Source: Methylorubrum salsuginis (GTDB taxonomy: Bacteria > Pseudomonadota > Alphaproteobacteria > Rhizobiales > Beijerinckiaceae). Taken from it: a DNA stretch of 64,000 bases. Positions within the stretch are counted from its first letter, which is position 1. Every line of letters begins with the position of its first letter. The notes below the pieces were generated by a model, which ran no database searches, was not told where the DNA came from, and worked only from the letters and a program-made list of their open reading frames with translations. Below are positions 8,470-17,567 of this stretch, one piece after another. A program made the position numbers and the translations under genes. The DNA lies in the NCBI RefSeq assembly GCF_900114375.1, contig NZ_FOSV01000006.1:180532-244531 (forward strand). Reading direction: 5' to 3'.

Positions 8470-11213
8470 GGCTGACGGTCAACGGGCAGATGCAGGAGAT
8501 CGCCCCCCGGCCGGGGCAATGCCTGCGGACCACCCTGCGCGATCTCGGCTGGTTCGGGGTCAAGAAGGGCTGCGACGCGGGCGATTGCGGCGCCTGCACG
8601 GTCCATCTCGACGGGGAGCCGATCCATTCCTGCCTGCTGCCCGCGCACCGGGCGGAAGGCTGTGCCGTCACCACGATCGAGGGGCTCGCCGGCCCCTGCG
8701 AACCGGGCGCGCCGCCGCCGGAGGCGCTGCACCCGATGCAGGCGGCCTTCGTGGCGGCACAGGGCTTCCAGTGCGGCTTCTGCACGCCGGGCATGATCAT
8801 GACGGCCGCCGCCCTCGACCAGGGCCAGCGGCAAGACCTCGCCACCGCGCTCAAGGGCAATCTCTGCCGCTGCACCGGCTACCGGGCGATCCGCGACGCG
8901 GTGGCCGGAATCCCTCATGCCGGGACGGCGGACAGAGCGGAGGCCGTCGGGTGCAGCCTGCCGGCGCCCGCGAGCCTCGGCATCGTCTCGGGGCGCACCG
9001 CCTATACCCTCGATCAGGGGATGCCGGGCCTGTTGCATCTGAAGGTGCTGCGCGCCCCCCACGCCCATGCCGAAATCCTGAGCATCGACCGCGCGGCGGC
9101 CCTGGCCGTGCCGGGCGTCGTCGCCGTGCTGACCCACGAGGACGCGCCGCCAGCGCGCTTCTCCACCGGGCGCCACGAGGACCCGCGGGACGACGCCGCC
9201 GACACGCGGGTGCTCGATTCCGTGATCCGCTTCGTCGGCCAGCGCGTCGCCGCGGTGGTCGCCGAGAGCGAGGCGGCAGCGCAGGCCGGGCTGCGGGCGC
9301 TGCGCGTGGAATACCGCCTGCGCCCGGCGGTGTTCGACCCGGAGGCGGCCCTGCGGCCGGACGCCCCGCTGGTCCACGATCCGGCCGACCGCACGCCCGG
9401 CGCCGACGCGCCGCCGCTCCATTCACACCCGAACCTCGCCGCGGAAGCGCATGGCGAGGTCGGCGACCTCGCGGCGGGCTTTGCCGCGGCGCACCGGGTC
9501 TACGAGGCCGAATACGTCTCGCAGCGGGTGCAGCACGCCCATCTCGAAACCCACGCCGCCATCGGCTGGCGCGACGAGGCCGGGCGGCTGACGCTCCGCG
9601 CCTCGACTCAGGTGCCGTTCCTGACCCGCGACGCCCTCTGCGCCCTGTTCGACCTGCCGCGGGATCAGGTCCGCGTCGTCTGCGGCCGGGTCGGCGGCGG
9701 GTTCGGCGGCAAGCAGGAGATGCTGGTCGAGGATCTGGTGGCGCTGGCCGTCCTCAAGACCGGGCGTCCCGTCCAATACGAAACGACGCGCGCCGAGAAT
9801 TTCAGCGCCGCCACGACGCGCCATCCGATGCGGGTGCGGGTGAAGCTCGGGGCCGCCGCCGATGGCCGGCTCACCGCGATCTCCCTCCACGTGCTCTCGA
9901 ACACCGGGGCCTACGGCAACCATGCCGGCGGCGTGCTGCATCACGGCTGCAACGAGAGCATCGCGGCCTATGCCTGCCCCAACAAGCGGGTGGAGGGCTA
10001 CGCCGCCTACACCCACACCCTGCCGGCGGGCGCCTTTCGCGGCTACGGCCTGAGTCAGACCGTTTTTGCGATGGAATCGGCGATGGACGAACTGGCGCGG
10101 AGTCTCGGCATCGATCCGTTCGAGATGCGCCGCCGCAACGCGGTGCGCCCCGGCGATCCGCTGGTCTCGACCAGCCTGGAACCGCACGACGTGCGCTTCG
10201 GCTCCTACGGACTCGACCAGTGCCTCGACCGGACGCAAGCCGCGCTCGCCGCCGATCCGGGCGCGCCGCCGCCCGGCCCCGATTGGCGGGTGGGCGAAGG
10301 CATGGCGATGGCGATGATCGACACGGTGCCGCCGAACGGCCATTTCGCCGACGCCGCCATCCGTCTGGAGCCGGACGGAACCTACGCCCTCGCGGTCGGC
10401 ACCGCCGAGTTCGGCAACGGCACCAGCACGGTCCACGGGCAGATCGCGGCGCAGGCCCTCGCCACCACGCCGGACCGCATCCGCCTGATCCAGGCGGACA
10501 CCGATGCGGTAGCCCACGACACCGGCGCCTATGGCAGCACCGGCATCGTGGTGGCCGGACAAGCCAACCTCCTGGCCAGTACGGCGCTCGCTGAAAAGCT
10601 CCGGGCGGCCGCGGCGGAGAAAACCGGCATGGATCCCGCCGCCTGCCACCTGACCCGCGACGGCGTGGCGACGCCCGTCCGCCTCGTGCCGCTCGGCGAG
10701 CTGGCGGAAGGCGGGGCGATGACGGCGGAGGGCCGGGCCGACGGCACGCCGCGCTCGGTCGCCTTCAACGTCCAGGCGTTTCGCGTGGCGGTGCATCCGC
10801 GGACCGGCGAGGTCCGCATCCTGAAGAGCATCCAGGCAGCCGATGCCGGCACCGTCATCAACCCGATGCAGTGCCGCGGGCAGGTCGAGGGCGGCGTCGC
10901 CCAGGCACTGGGCGCCGCGCTCTACGAGGATCTGCGCCTGAATCCGGATGGAAGCGTGCTCACGGCGAGCTTCCGCGACTACCACATTCCGGCCTGCGCC
11001 GACGTGCCGACGACCGAGGTGATCTTCGCCGACACCCACGACGATGTCGGGCCGCTCGGGGCCAAGCCGATGAGCGAATCGCCGTACAACCCCGTCGCCG
11101 CGGCTTTGGGCAACGCCATCCGGGACGCCACGGGCGCCCGGCTCACGGCGACGCCGTTCGCCCCCGACCGCATCTTCCGCGCCGTGATCGCCGCCCGGGA
11201 AGCGGGCGCCTGA
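8466..11213 (+). CDS. Fused 2Fe-2S/molybdopterin subunit of a xanthine dehydrogenase-family hydroxylase
   Basis: 915 residues from GTG 8466. The N-terminus is a two-cluster ferredoxin subunit: plant-type Cys36, 41, 44 and 56, then Cys103, 106, 134 and 136 (QCGFCTPGM and NLCRCTGYR). From about residue 165 follow the two aldehyde oxidase/xanthine dehydrogenase molybdopterin domains, with GRVGGGFGGKQE and GAFRGYGLSQ. The presumed catalytic Glu871 sits in GAKPMSESPYNP, aligned with GAKGVGEPP of classical enzymes. Such enzymes hydroxylate purines or other N-heterocycles and aldehydes. The permease immediately downstream makes hypoxanthine/xanthine oxidation the best guess, but substrate specificity is inference. 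The domain order (FAD separate, FeS fused to Mo) differs from the usual bacterial XdhAB, where FeS and FAD are fused. No XdhC-type maturation factor is present nearby. Confidence 0.88.
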   Translation: MRLTVNGQMQEIAPRPGQCLRTTLRDLGWFGVKKGCDAGDCGACTVHLDGEPIHSCLLPAHRAEGCAVTTIEGLAGPCEPGAPPPEALHPMQAAFVAAQGFQCGFCTPGMIMTAAALDQGQRQDLATALKGNLCRCTGYRAIRDAVAGIPHAGTADRAEAVGCSLPAPASLGIVSGRTAYTLDQGMPGLLHLKVLRAPHAHAEILSIDRAAALAVPGVVAVLTHEDAPPARFSTGRHEDPRDDAADTRVLDSVIRFVGQRVAAVVAESEAAAQAGLRALRVEYRLRPAVFDPEAALRPDAPLVHDPADRTPGADAPPLHSHPNLAAEAHGEVGDLAAGFAAAHRVYEAEYVSQRVQHAHLETHAAIGWRDEAGRLTLRASTQVPFLTRDALCALFDLPRDQVRVVCGRVGGGFGGKQEMLVEDLVALAVLKTGRPVQYETTRAENFSAATTRHPMRVRVKLGAAADGRLTAISLHVLSNTGAYGNHAGGVLHHGCNESIAAYACPNKRVEGYAAYTHTLPAGAFRGYGLSQTVFAMESAMDELARSLGIDPFEMRRRNAVRPGDPLVSTSLEPHDVRFGSYGLDQCLDRTQAALAADPGAPPPGPDWRVGEGMAMAMIDTVPPNGHFADAAIRLEPDGTYALAVGTAEFGNGTSTVHGQIAAQALATTPDRIRLIQADTDAVAHDTGAYGSTGIVVAGQANLLASTALAEKLRAAAAEKTGMDPAACHLTRDGVATPVRLVPLGELAEGGAMTAEGRADGTPRSVAFNVQAFRVAVHPRTGEVRILKSIQAADAGTVINPMQCRGQVEGGVAQALGAALYEDLRLNPDGSVLTASFRDYHIPACADVPTTEVIFADTHDDVGPLGAKPMSESPYNPVAAALGNAIRDATGARLTATPFAPDRIFRAVIAAREAGA

Positions 11214-11223
11214 GGAGACCGGG

Positions 11224-12573
11224 ATGGACGTGAAGCGGGACGACATCGCGGGGCCGACGCCGGCGGCGCCCGGCCTGCTGGAGCGCCGGTTCCGGCTCTC
11301 GGAGCACGGCACCACCGTGCGCACCGAGCTGCTCGCGGGCCTGACCACCTTCCTGACGATGGCCTACATCGTCTTCATCAACCCCAACATCCTGTCCGAC
11401 GCCGGGATGCCAAAGGGCGCGGTCTTCGTCGCCACCTGCCTCGTGGCGGCGCTCGGCTCCCTGGTGATGGCGCTCTACGCCAACTACCCGATCGCGCTGG
11501 CGCCCGGCATGGGGCTCAACGCCTACTTCGCCTACGTCGTCGTGCTGCAGATGGGCTATACGTGGCAGGCGGCGCTGGGCGCCGTGTTCATCTCCGGCTG
11601 CCTGTTCCTGGCCGTCACGCTGACGGGCCTGCGCTCGATCATCGTGGACGGCATCCCACGCTCCCTGCGCATCGCCATCACGGTCGGCATCGGCCTGTTC
11701 CTGGCGATCATCGCGCTCAAGAATGCGGGCGTCATCGCGGCGAGCCCGGCGACCTTCGTGACGATCGGCGACCTGCACAAGCCCTCGACGGTACTGGCCG
11801 TGATCGGCTTCCTGATGGTCGCCGCGCTCTCGGCGCGGCGGATCAAGGGCGCGCTGCTCGCCACCATCCTGACGATCACCGCCTTAAGCTTCGTCTTCGC
11901 CGACAACACGTTCCAGGGCGTCGTCTCGCTGCCGCCCTCGATCGCGCCGACGCTGTTCGCCCTCGACCTCTCCGGCGCGCTCACGGGGGGCATCCTCAAC
12001 GTCGTGCTGGTGTTCTTCCTGGTCGAGCTGTTCGACGCCACCGGCACGCTGATGGGGGTGGCCAACCGCGCCGGGCTGCTGACCGAGGGTCGGATGGAAC
12101 GCCTCGACCGGGCTCTGATGGCCGATTCCTCCTCGATCTTCGCCGGCGCGCTCCTCGGCACGTCGAGCACCACGGCGTATCTGGAGAGCGCGTCGGGCGT
12201 CGAGGAGGGCGGGCGCACGGGGCTCACCGCGGCGACCGTGGCCGTGCTGTTCCTGGCCTGCCTGTTCTTCGCGCCGCTCGCGGGCTCGGTACCGGCCTAC
12301 GCCACCGCGCCGGCCCTGTTCTACGTCGCCTGCCTGATGCTGCACGAGTTGGTCGATCTCGACTGGGACGACCTCACCGAGGTGATCCCGGCCTGCGTGA
12401 CGGCGCTCCTGATGCCGTTCACCTATTCCATCGCCAACGGCGTCGCCTTCGGCTTCATCACCTACGCGGTGTTGAAGGGACTCACGGGGCGTGCCCGCGA
12501 GGTGAAGCCGGTGGTCTGGGTGATCGCCGCACTGTTCCTGTTCAAGTTCGTCGAGAGCGGCGGGGCGCATTGA
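11224..12573 (+). CDS. AzgA-type purine permease (NCS2 superfamily: adenine/guanine/hypoxanthine)
   Basis: 449 residues with about 12-14 hydrophobic segments. The opening LERRFRLSEHGTTVRTELLA and GLTTFLTMAYIVFINPNIL, the PIALAPGMGLNAYFAY block and VELFDATGTLMGVA are characteristic of the AzgA/PbuG/GhxP branch of proton-coupled purine transporters in the inner membrane. ATG 11224 is preceded by GAGGAG (11214-11219). The gene begins 10 bp after the molybdenum hydroxylase stop, so the three genes at 7657-12573 read as one operon for purine uptake and oxidation. The exact base transported cannot be told from sequence. Confidence 0.92.
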   Translation: MDVKRDDIAGPTPAAPGLLERRFRLSEHGTTVRTELLAGLTTFLTMAYIVFINPNILSDAGMPKGAVFVATCLVAALGSLVMALYANYPIALAPGMGLNAYFAYVVVLQMGYTWQAALGAVFISGCLFLAVTLTGLRSIIVDGIPRSLRIAITVGIGLFLAIIALKNAGVIAASPATFVTIGDLHKPSTVLAVIGFLMVAALSARRIKGALLATILTITALSFVFADNTFQGVVSLPPSIAPTLFALDLSGALTGGILNVVLVFFLVELFDATGTLMGVANRAGLLTEGRMERLDRALMADSSSIFAGALLGTSSTTAYLESASGVEEGGRTGLTAATVAVLFLACLFFAPLAGSVPAYATAPALFYVACLMLHELVDLDWDDLTEVIPACVTALLMPFTYSIANGVAFGFITYAVLKGLTGRAREVKPVVWVIAALFLFKFVESGGAH

Positions 12574-12601
12574 GGCGCCGAACCGCCCCCTTGCGAACGG
12601 T

Positions 12602-12850
12602 TCAGTGGGAACGCGTACGGTGGATCGATCCGGTGGTGAGGTCGCGCTCGTCGGTGATGAAGGCGGGGGTGCCGCGGCGCTGGCCGTAGCGCGCGAGGTT
12701 GCCGGGCGCGGCGATGCCGGACAGGCCGCCCGGCGCGGTGACGGACGGAATGCCGGCGGGCGCATTGTAGCTTTGCGCGAGCGCGGAGGTGGAGAGGGCG
12801 GCGGCGGACAGGCCGGCCGCAAGGGTGGCGAGAGCGACGCGGGCGATCAT
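12602..12850 (-). CDS. Small exported protein of unknown function (82 aa)
   Basis: MIARVALATLAAGLSAAALS and TSALAQ form a typical Sec signal peptide with predicted cleavage after ALA at about residue 25. That leaves a mature peptide of about 57 residues rich in Gly, Pro and Ala and ending in TTGSIHRTRSH. A GAGG sequence lies about 8 nt before the ATG. It is convergent with the permease, and their ends are only 28 bp apart. No domain is recognised. Short exported peptides like this are common in Methylobacteriaceae, but I cannot give a role. Confidence 0.7.
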   Translation of the reverse strand: MIARVALATLAAGLSAAALSTSALAQSYNAPAGIPSVTAPGGLSGIAAPGNLARYGQRRGTPAFITDERDLTTGSIHRTRSH

Positions 12851-13007
12851 GGCGCGATCCTCGATGGATGGGTGAGACCGCCGGCAAGCCGGCGATTCCC
12901 GTTTCCTCCAAGGTGAGCACGATCCGCGCGGCGGCAACCGCCTGCGCCCTCCGGGCCGGTCGCCCGACGTGCCGCTTCGCACGCGGCCGGCGCATCGGCC
13001 GCCGAGG

Positions 13008-13973
13008 TCACGCCCCGGGCGGCAGCGGGATCGGGTAGAACCGGGCGCCGGCGGCGGCGGCCAGAACCTCCACCGCACCGATGGTCGAGGCGCAGCCGGA
13101 GGCATGGACGGCGTCGGTGGTGCGGAGCGTCGGCACGTGGGCGGTGAGCGGGCCGGGACGCACGTCGGGCGGGCGCTGGCGGTGGCGGTCGGCGGCCAGC
13201 GTGATGCGATTGACACCGGTCGCCCGCAGCCATTCGAGCGCCGGGCGCATGTAGAGGTCGAGGGGATCGCGGGCGCCGGCGATCACGCAGATCTCGCGGG
13301 CGGGCTCGATGTAGCGGGCGGCCCGCGCGATCGCCCAGATGCCGGCGAAGCCCGTCTCGGCGGCCACCAGCACGAGGCGCCCGCCGCCGGGTCGGTAGGT
13401 CCCGTTCCCCAGCGGGCCCTTGGCCTTCACGGTGAGGCCGGGGGTCGGGACGACGCCGAACAGGGCTTCCAGATCGTCGGCGCACGCGCCGCGCAGATGG
13501 AACACCAGCTCGTTGAGTTCGGCCCCGCCCTCGACGCTCAGCGTCGGCGCGAGCGTGACGGGGCGCCCGCCCTCGAAGGTGAGGCAGACCTGATCGCCGG
13601 GCTCGAACGGGAGCCGCCGCTCCAGGGTGACGACGAGTTGGAGCACACGAGGCCCGAGCGCCGTCACGGCATCGACGCTGCCGACGCGCCGCACCGGCGG
13701 GCGGGCCGGGGCCTTGGGCGTATGGATCAGCGGCGCGGCATCGGGGATCGAGACGGTCGGGTTCTCCGCGCGCCGGGCGCGGGCGGCGAGGCGCCGGCCC
13801 GCGGGGGCGGCGGCCTGCCCCATGATCAGGCCGCTTTGCAGGCCCTGCATCGGCGTGATGACGCCGTCGGCCAGCGCGGTCTCGAGGGAGGTGTCCCCCG
13901 GTGAAACCCGCAGGGTCTGGCCGTTCACCACGAGGGAGCAACGGGCGTTCATGGGAGCACGCATGGCGGGCAT
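13008..13973 (-). CDS. Ferredoxin-NAD(P)H reductase-like protein with a degenerate ferredoxin N-terminus
   Basis: 321 residues. Residues ~95-300 match the FAD/NAD-binding reductase module of class-IA/IB oxygenase reductases: PFEPGDQVCLTFEG in the flavin barrel, KAKGPLGNGTYRPG, then GGRLVLVAAETGFAGIWAIA (pyridine-nucleotide site) and a C-terminal block including HASGCAS. The N-terminus (residues 8-60) has the outline of a plant-type 2Fe-2S domain (GDTSLETALADGVITP). Where the ligand loop should read CxxGxCGxC the sequence is PMQGLQSGLIMGQ, with no cysteines, so it cannot bind the usual cluster. A GGAG lies 5 nt before ATG 13973; downstream ATGs are possible alternative starts. The 120-residue gene upstream lies 58 bp away on the same strand. 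The electron acceptor is unknown. Confidence 0.75.
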   Translation of the reverse strand: MPAMRAPMNARCSLVVNGQTLRVSPGDTSLETALADGVITPMQGLQSGLIMGQAAAPAGRRLAARARRAENPTVSIPDAAPLIHTPKAPARPPVRRVGSVDAVTALGPRVLQLVVTLERRLPFEPGDQVCLTFEGGRPVTLAPTLSVEGGAELNELVFHLRGACADDLEALFGVVPTPGLTVKAKGPLGNGTYRPGGGRLVLVAAETGFAGIWAIARAARYIEPAREICVIAGARDPLDLYMRPALEWLRATGVNRITLAADRHRQRPPDVRPGPLTAHVPTLRTTDAVHASGCASTIGAVEVLAAAAGARFYPIPLPPGA

Positions 13974-14031
13974 CCCGCTCCGGATTCGTTTTGAAGGAAA
14001 GTCAGGTGAGCCGGTTCGCGAGCCGGGCGCG

Positions 14032-14394
14032 TCAGAGCGTGCCGTGGATCAGGCGCCCGACCAGGGCGGCCCAACGGTCGCGCTCGGCGCGGGCCTCGTC
14101 GCCGAGCTGTTGGGCCTCGCCCAGTCCGAGGCTGGTGCGCAGGGCCTCGCTCTCGCGCCGCTCGGCGGCGAGCGCCGCCTTCATCATCAGGACTTCCATG
14201 CGCAGCCGCGCCACGTCGCCCGTCTCGGGGCCGGGCGCTGCGGGCGCCGGGACCGGCGCGGTCGCCTCGGCCTTGAGGGCCGGCATCTGTGGTTGGGCGG
14301 CGCCGGCGATGTGGGCACGGATCGGGCGCGCCATCAGGCGCCGCACCGCGCTGCCCCCGCTTCCCGGCTCCCTGCGTCTGTGCGCCTCGGTCAT
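14032..14394 (-). CDS. Hypothetical coiled-coil protein (120 aa)
   Basis: No family recognised. An Arg-rich N-terminus and a Pro/Ala linker (about residues 35-58) are followed by a heptad-like helix (VARLRMEVLMMKAALAAERR, then ESEALRTSLGLGEAQQLGDE) that is probably a coiled coil, ending with a short WAALVGRLIHG segment. There is no signal peptide or membrane segment. GGGGA precedes ATG 14394. It lies 58 bp upstream of the ferredoxin-like reductase gene and probably shares a transcript with it, which might make it a partner of that protein; this is only inference from spacing. Confidence 0.6.
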   Translation of the reverse strand: MTEAHRRREPGSGGSAVRRLMARPIRAHIAGAAQPQMPALKAEATAPVPAPAAPGPETGDVARLRMEVLMMKAALAAERRESEALRTSLGLGEAQQLGDEARAERDRWAALVGRLIHGTL

Positions 14395-14516
14395 CGCTCA
14401 TCCCCGGTCCGGCCGGGGCTGCGCTCGAAGCACCCCGGAAACCTGAGCGTGACCATGCCGGCTTATGGTTAAGGGAGACTTAAGCCGTTGCCGTACCTAC
14501 CGGTCTCAGACCGGGC

Positions 14517-17500
14517 TCAAGCGGCTTCCGGCGCCGCGCCGACGAGCTGGCGGGCCTGGAGCATGGTCATCGGCTCGCCGAAGGCCGCCCCTTGCGCGTA
14601 GTCGCAGCCGAGCTCCTGCAGGCCCTGCGCGTCCTCCTCCGATTCCGCGCCCTCGGCGACGACGGCGAGGCCGAGCTCCTGCGCCATCCGGACCAGCGAG
14701 CGCAGCATCGTGGTGCGGCCCTGGCCCATCTGACGCACGAAGCTCTGGTCGATCTTGAGGGTGTCGAAGGGGAAGCGCTGGAGATAGGCGAGCGCCGAGT
14801 AGCCGGTGCCGAAATCGTCGAGGCAGAGGCCCGCGCCGAGGTCGTGGATGCGGGTCAGCATCTGGGCGGCGTATTCGGGGTTCTCCATCACCAGCCCCTC
14901 GCTCATCTCCAGCTTGAGCGAGCCCGGCAGCACGCCGGTGCGGGCGATCACCGTCTTCACGTCGTGCAGGAGGTCGTGGCGCAGGAGCTGGCGCGAAGAG
15001 ACGTTGACGGAGGCGAAGATCGGCGGCTCGACATCGAGCGAGCGCTGCCAGGCGGCGAGTTCGAGCGCCGTGCGCTCGATGGCGAAGTTGCCGAGCGCGA
15101 CGATGGCGCCGATCTCTTCCGCCACGGGCAGGAAGGTCGCGGGCGGGATGCGCCCGAGCTTGGGATGATCCCAGCGCAGCTGCGTCTCGAAGCCCGCCAC
15201 CGTCCGGTCCTCGAGGCGCACGATCGGCTGGAACAGCACGCGGATTTCGTTGCGCTCCAGCGCCTTGCGCAGGTCGGCCTCCAGCATCAGCCGGTCGGAG
15301 CGCTCGGTGCGCATGTTGGCGCGGAAGATCTCGATGCGGTCGCCGCCGCCGCGCTTGGCCTGGATCATCGCCATCTGCGCGCTCTTGACCACCTCGTCGC
15401 GCTTCGGTTGACCGGCCGTGCCGGGCCCGGCCTCGTGGAGCGCCACGCCGATCGAGACGGTGAGGAACACCTCGCGGTCGGCATAGGTGACCGGCGTGGC
15501 GATCGCCCGGCGGATCATCTCGGCGAAGGCGAGGATGCGGTCGGGCTCGCGCTCGGAGAGCAGGATCACGGCGAACTCGTCGCCCGCCACGCGGGCCAGC
15601 GTGTCCTGCGGGCGCAGGAGCCGCCCGAGGCGACGCGACAGGGTGAGCAGGATCGAATCGCCCGCCGACAGGCCGATGGCGTCGTTGATCGCCTTGAACC
15701 GGTCGATGTCGAGGACGATCACCGCAGGCTTCAGCCGGGCGTCCTGGCTTGCGAGCGCCAGCGCCGCGTCGAGCCGGTCGTGCAGCAATTCGCGGTTCGG
15801 CAGGCCGGTGAGGCTGTCATGCACGGCGTCGTGCAGCAGGCGTTCCTCGGCGGTCTTGAGTTCGGTCACGTCCGCGATGGTGCCGACGATGCGGATCACC
15901 TCGCCGTCGGTGCCGATCACGGGGCGCGCCTTCAGCCGGTACCACCCATAGGGGCCGGCGGCCGAGCGCAGGCGGAAATCGTGGACGATGCGGCCGCGCC
16001 GCTCCTCGATCACCGTGTCGAGGGCCGCCGAGTAGCGCTCCACGTCGAAGGGATGGAGGAGACCCAGCCAGTTGGCGGCGGGCCCTTCGAGCGCGCCGCG
16101 CTTGAGGCCGAGCTGCGCCTCGATCTCGGGGCCGGCGAAGACGCGGTCGCCCGGCACGTCCCAGTCGAACACGATGTCGCCCGCGCCCATCAGGGCCAGC
16201 GCCCGGCGCTCGGTGTCGGAGACGAGGCTGTGGCTCAGGCCCCCGCCCGCGAAGGCGTGCTGCATCACGGTGAAGCCGATCAGCATCACGATCAGCACGA
16301 GCCCGCCGATCAGCGCCGGCTGGACGAGGTCCGAGCCGATCTGCCCGGTGATGGCGAAGCCCGCGGCCACCACCCAGAACAGCAGCAGGAGCCAGGTCGG
16401 GACGAGCAGGATCGCCCGGTCGTAGCCGTTGTGGACGGCCAGATAGAGGATCAGCATCAGCCCGACGCCGGCCACCGCCGCGATCGAGATGCGCGCCACG
16501 CCCGCGGCCACGGGGGGATCGAACACCGCGAGCCCGACGAGGCCGGCGAGGAAGATCAGCCAGAAGAAGGCGACGTGGCTGTAGCGCACGTGCCAGCGCG
16601 AGAGGTTGAGGTAAGCGAACAGGAACACCAGCAGCGTGGCGCCGAGAACGGCCTCGGCGGACGCCCGGTAGATCCGCTCCGCCCCCTCGGTGACGGGGAA
16701 GACCCGCTGCAGGAAGCCGAAATCGATGCAGGCATAGGCCAGCACCGCCCAGGATAGGGCGGCGGCGGCGGGGAAGATGATCGCGCCCTTCACGACGAAG
16801 ATGATCGTGAGGAACAGCGCCAGCAGCCCGGCGATGCCGATGATGATGCCCTTGTAGAGCGTGAGCCCGGCGGTCTTCTTGCGGTAGGCGTCCTGGTCCC
16901 AGAGATAGACCTGCGGGACGTTGGGCCCTTTGAGCTCGGCGACGTAGGTGACCGTGGTGCCCGGATCGATGGTGATCAGGAACTGGTCGGCCTCCAGGCT
17001 CTCGTCGCGCTCGGGGCGGATGCCCTCGCTCGCCGTGATGGCGGCGATGCGCGAGCCGCCGAGATCGGGCCAGACCACGCCGGAGCCGACGAGGCGGAAA
17101 TGCGGGGCGACCAGCAGGCGGTCGATCTGCTCGTCGGTGTCGTTGGTGAGCGCGAACACCATCCAGTCGGGCCGGGCGCCGGGCTCGCGCGCCTTGACCG
17201 CGATGCGCCGCACGATGCCGTCCTTGCCCGGCGCGGTCGAGATCTGGATCAGGTCGCCGTCCGAGCGGTAGCGCTCGATCATCGGCGTCAGGTCCACGGC
17301 GGGCGCGTCGAGGGTGACGCGCACGGCCTCCACCGCGTGGGCGGGCGTGAGGACCCCGAGGAGGCCGAGCACGAGGCCGGCCAGAACCGTCAGGGTCGTG
17401 AGGGCCGGGGCAAGGGCCGGGGACAGGGTGCGCAACGGGCTTTTCTTGGACCGGCGGAGGCGAGGCGGCGGAACGGGGTGACGGCGGGTGCGGTCGGCCA

Positions 17501-17567
17501 AAGTGGTATCGGCGGGGCCCCGCCCCCGCAAGGCGCCCACACGACGGCGCGGGGGGTGGCCCACCAC
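14517..17567 (-). CDS. Membrane-bound PAS-GGDEF-EAL cyclic-di-GMP protein with a 7TMR-DISM-like sensor
   Basis: About 1000 residues. A hydrophobic export segment near residues 45-75 is followed by a periplasmic part (to about 240). Next comes a block of seven or so membrane helices (to about 430), a PAS domain (FDWDVPGDRVFAGPEIEAQL, ~470-590), GGDEF (~590-750) and EAL (~755-1005). The cyclase signature reads RVAGDEFAVIL (AGDEF). The phosphodiesterase signature reads GFETQLRWDHP, so EAL is ETQ, but LCLDDFGTGYSAL and VVAEGAES are intact. The protein is expected to make and/or degrade cyclic-di-GMP in response to a periplasmic or membrane cue; which activity dominates cannot be told. The 5' end is uncertain: no ATG other than the first at 17567 fits, and that puts some 40 Arg/Pro-rich residues before the export segment. 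A TTG or GTG start further in is plausible. Confidence 0.88.
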   Translation of the reverse strand: MVGHPPRRRVGALRGRGPADTTLADRTRRHPVPPPRLRRSKKSPLRTLSPALAPALTTLTVLAGLVLGLLGVLTPAHAVEAVRVTLDAPAVDLTPMIERYRSDGDLIQISTAPGKDGIVRRIAVKAREPGARPDWMVFALTNDTDEQIDRLLVAPHFRLVGSGVVWPDLGGSRIAAITASEGIRPERDESLEADQFLITIDPGTTVTYVAELKGPNVPQVYLWDQDAYRKKTAGLTLYKGIIIGIAGLLALFLTIIFVVKGAIIFPAAAALSWAVLAYACIDFGFLQRVFPVTEGAERIYRASAEAVLGATLLVFLFAYLNLSRWHVRYSHVAFFWLIFLAGLVGLAVFDPPVAAGVARISIAAVAGVGLMLILYLAVHNGYDRAILLVPTWLLLLFWVVAAGFAITGQIGSDLVQPALIGGLVLIVMLIGFTVMQHAFAGGGLSHSLVSDTERRALALMGAGDIVFDWDVPGDRVFAGPEIEAQLGLKRGALEGPAANWLGLLHPFDVERYSAALDTVIEERRGRIVHDFRLRSAAGPYGWYRLKARPVIGTDGEVIRIVGTIADVTELKTAEERLLHDAVHDSLTGLPNRELLHDRLDAALALASQDARLKPAVIVLDIDRFKAINDAIGLSAGDSILLTLSRRLGRLLRPQDTLARVAGDEFAVILLSEREPDRILAFAEMIRRAIATPVTYADREVFLTVSIGVALHEAGPGTAGQPKRDEVVKSAQMAMIQAKRGGGDRIEIFRANMRTERSDRLMLEADLRKALERNEIRVLFQPIVRLEDRTVAGFETQLRWDHPKLGRIPPATFLPVAEEIGAIVALGNFAIERTALELAAWQRSLDVEPPIFASVNVSSRQLLRHDLLHDVKTVIARTGVLPGSLKLEMSEGLVMENPEYAAQMLTRIHDLGAGLCLDDFGTGYSALAYLQRFPFDTLKIDQSFVRQMGQGRTTMLRSLVRMAQELGLAVVAEGAESEEDAQGLQELGCDYAQGAAFGEPMTMLQARQLVGAAPEAA

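Noticed and set aside
9423..11348. 641-codon minus-strand frame antisense to the Mo subunit
   Set aside because: High-GC codon bias creates long antisense frames; no conserved motifs, and it runs through the start of the permease gene.
14592..16757. 721-codon plus-strand frame opposite the GGDEF/EAL gene
   Set aside because: His/Asp/Arg-rich composition typical of a shadow frame, with no domain; the minus-strand protein has clear PAS, GGDEF and EAL motifs.
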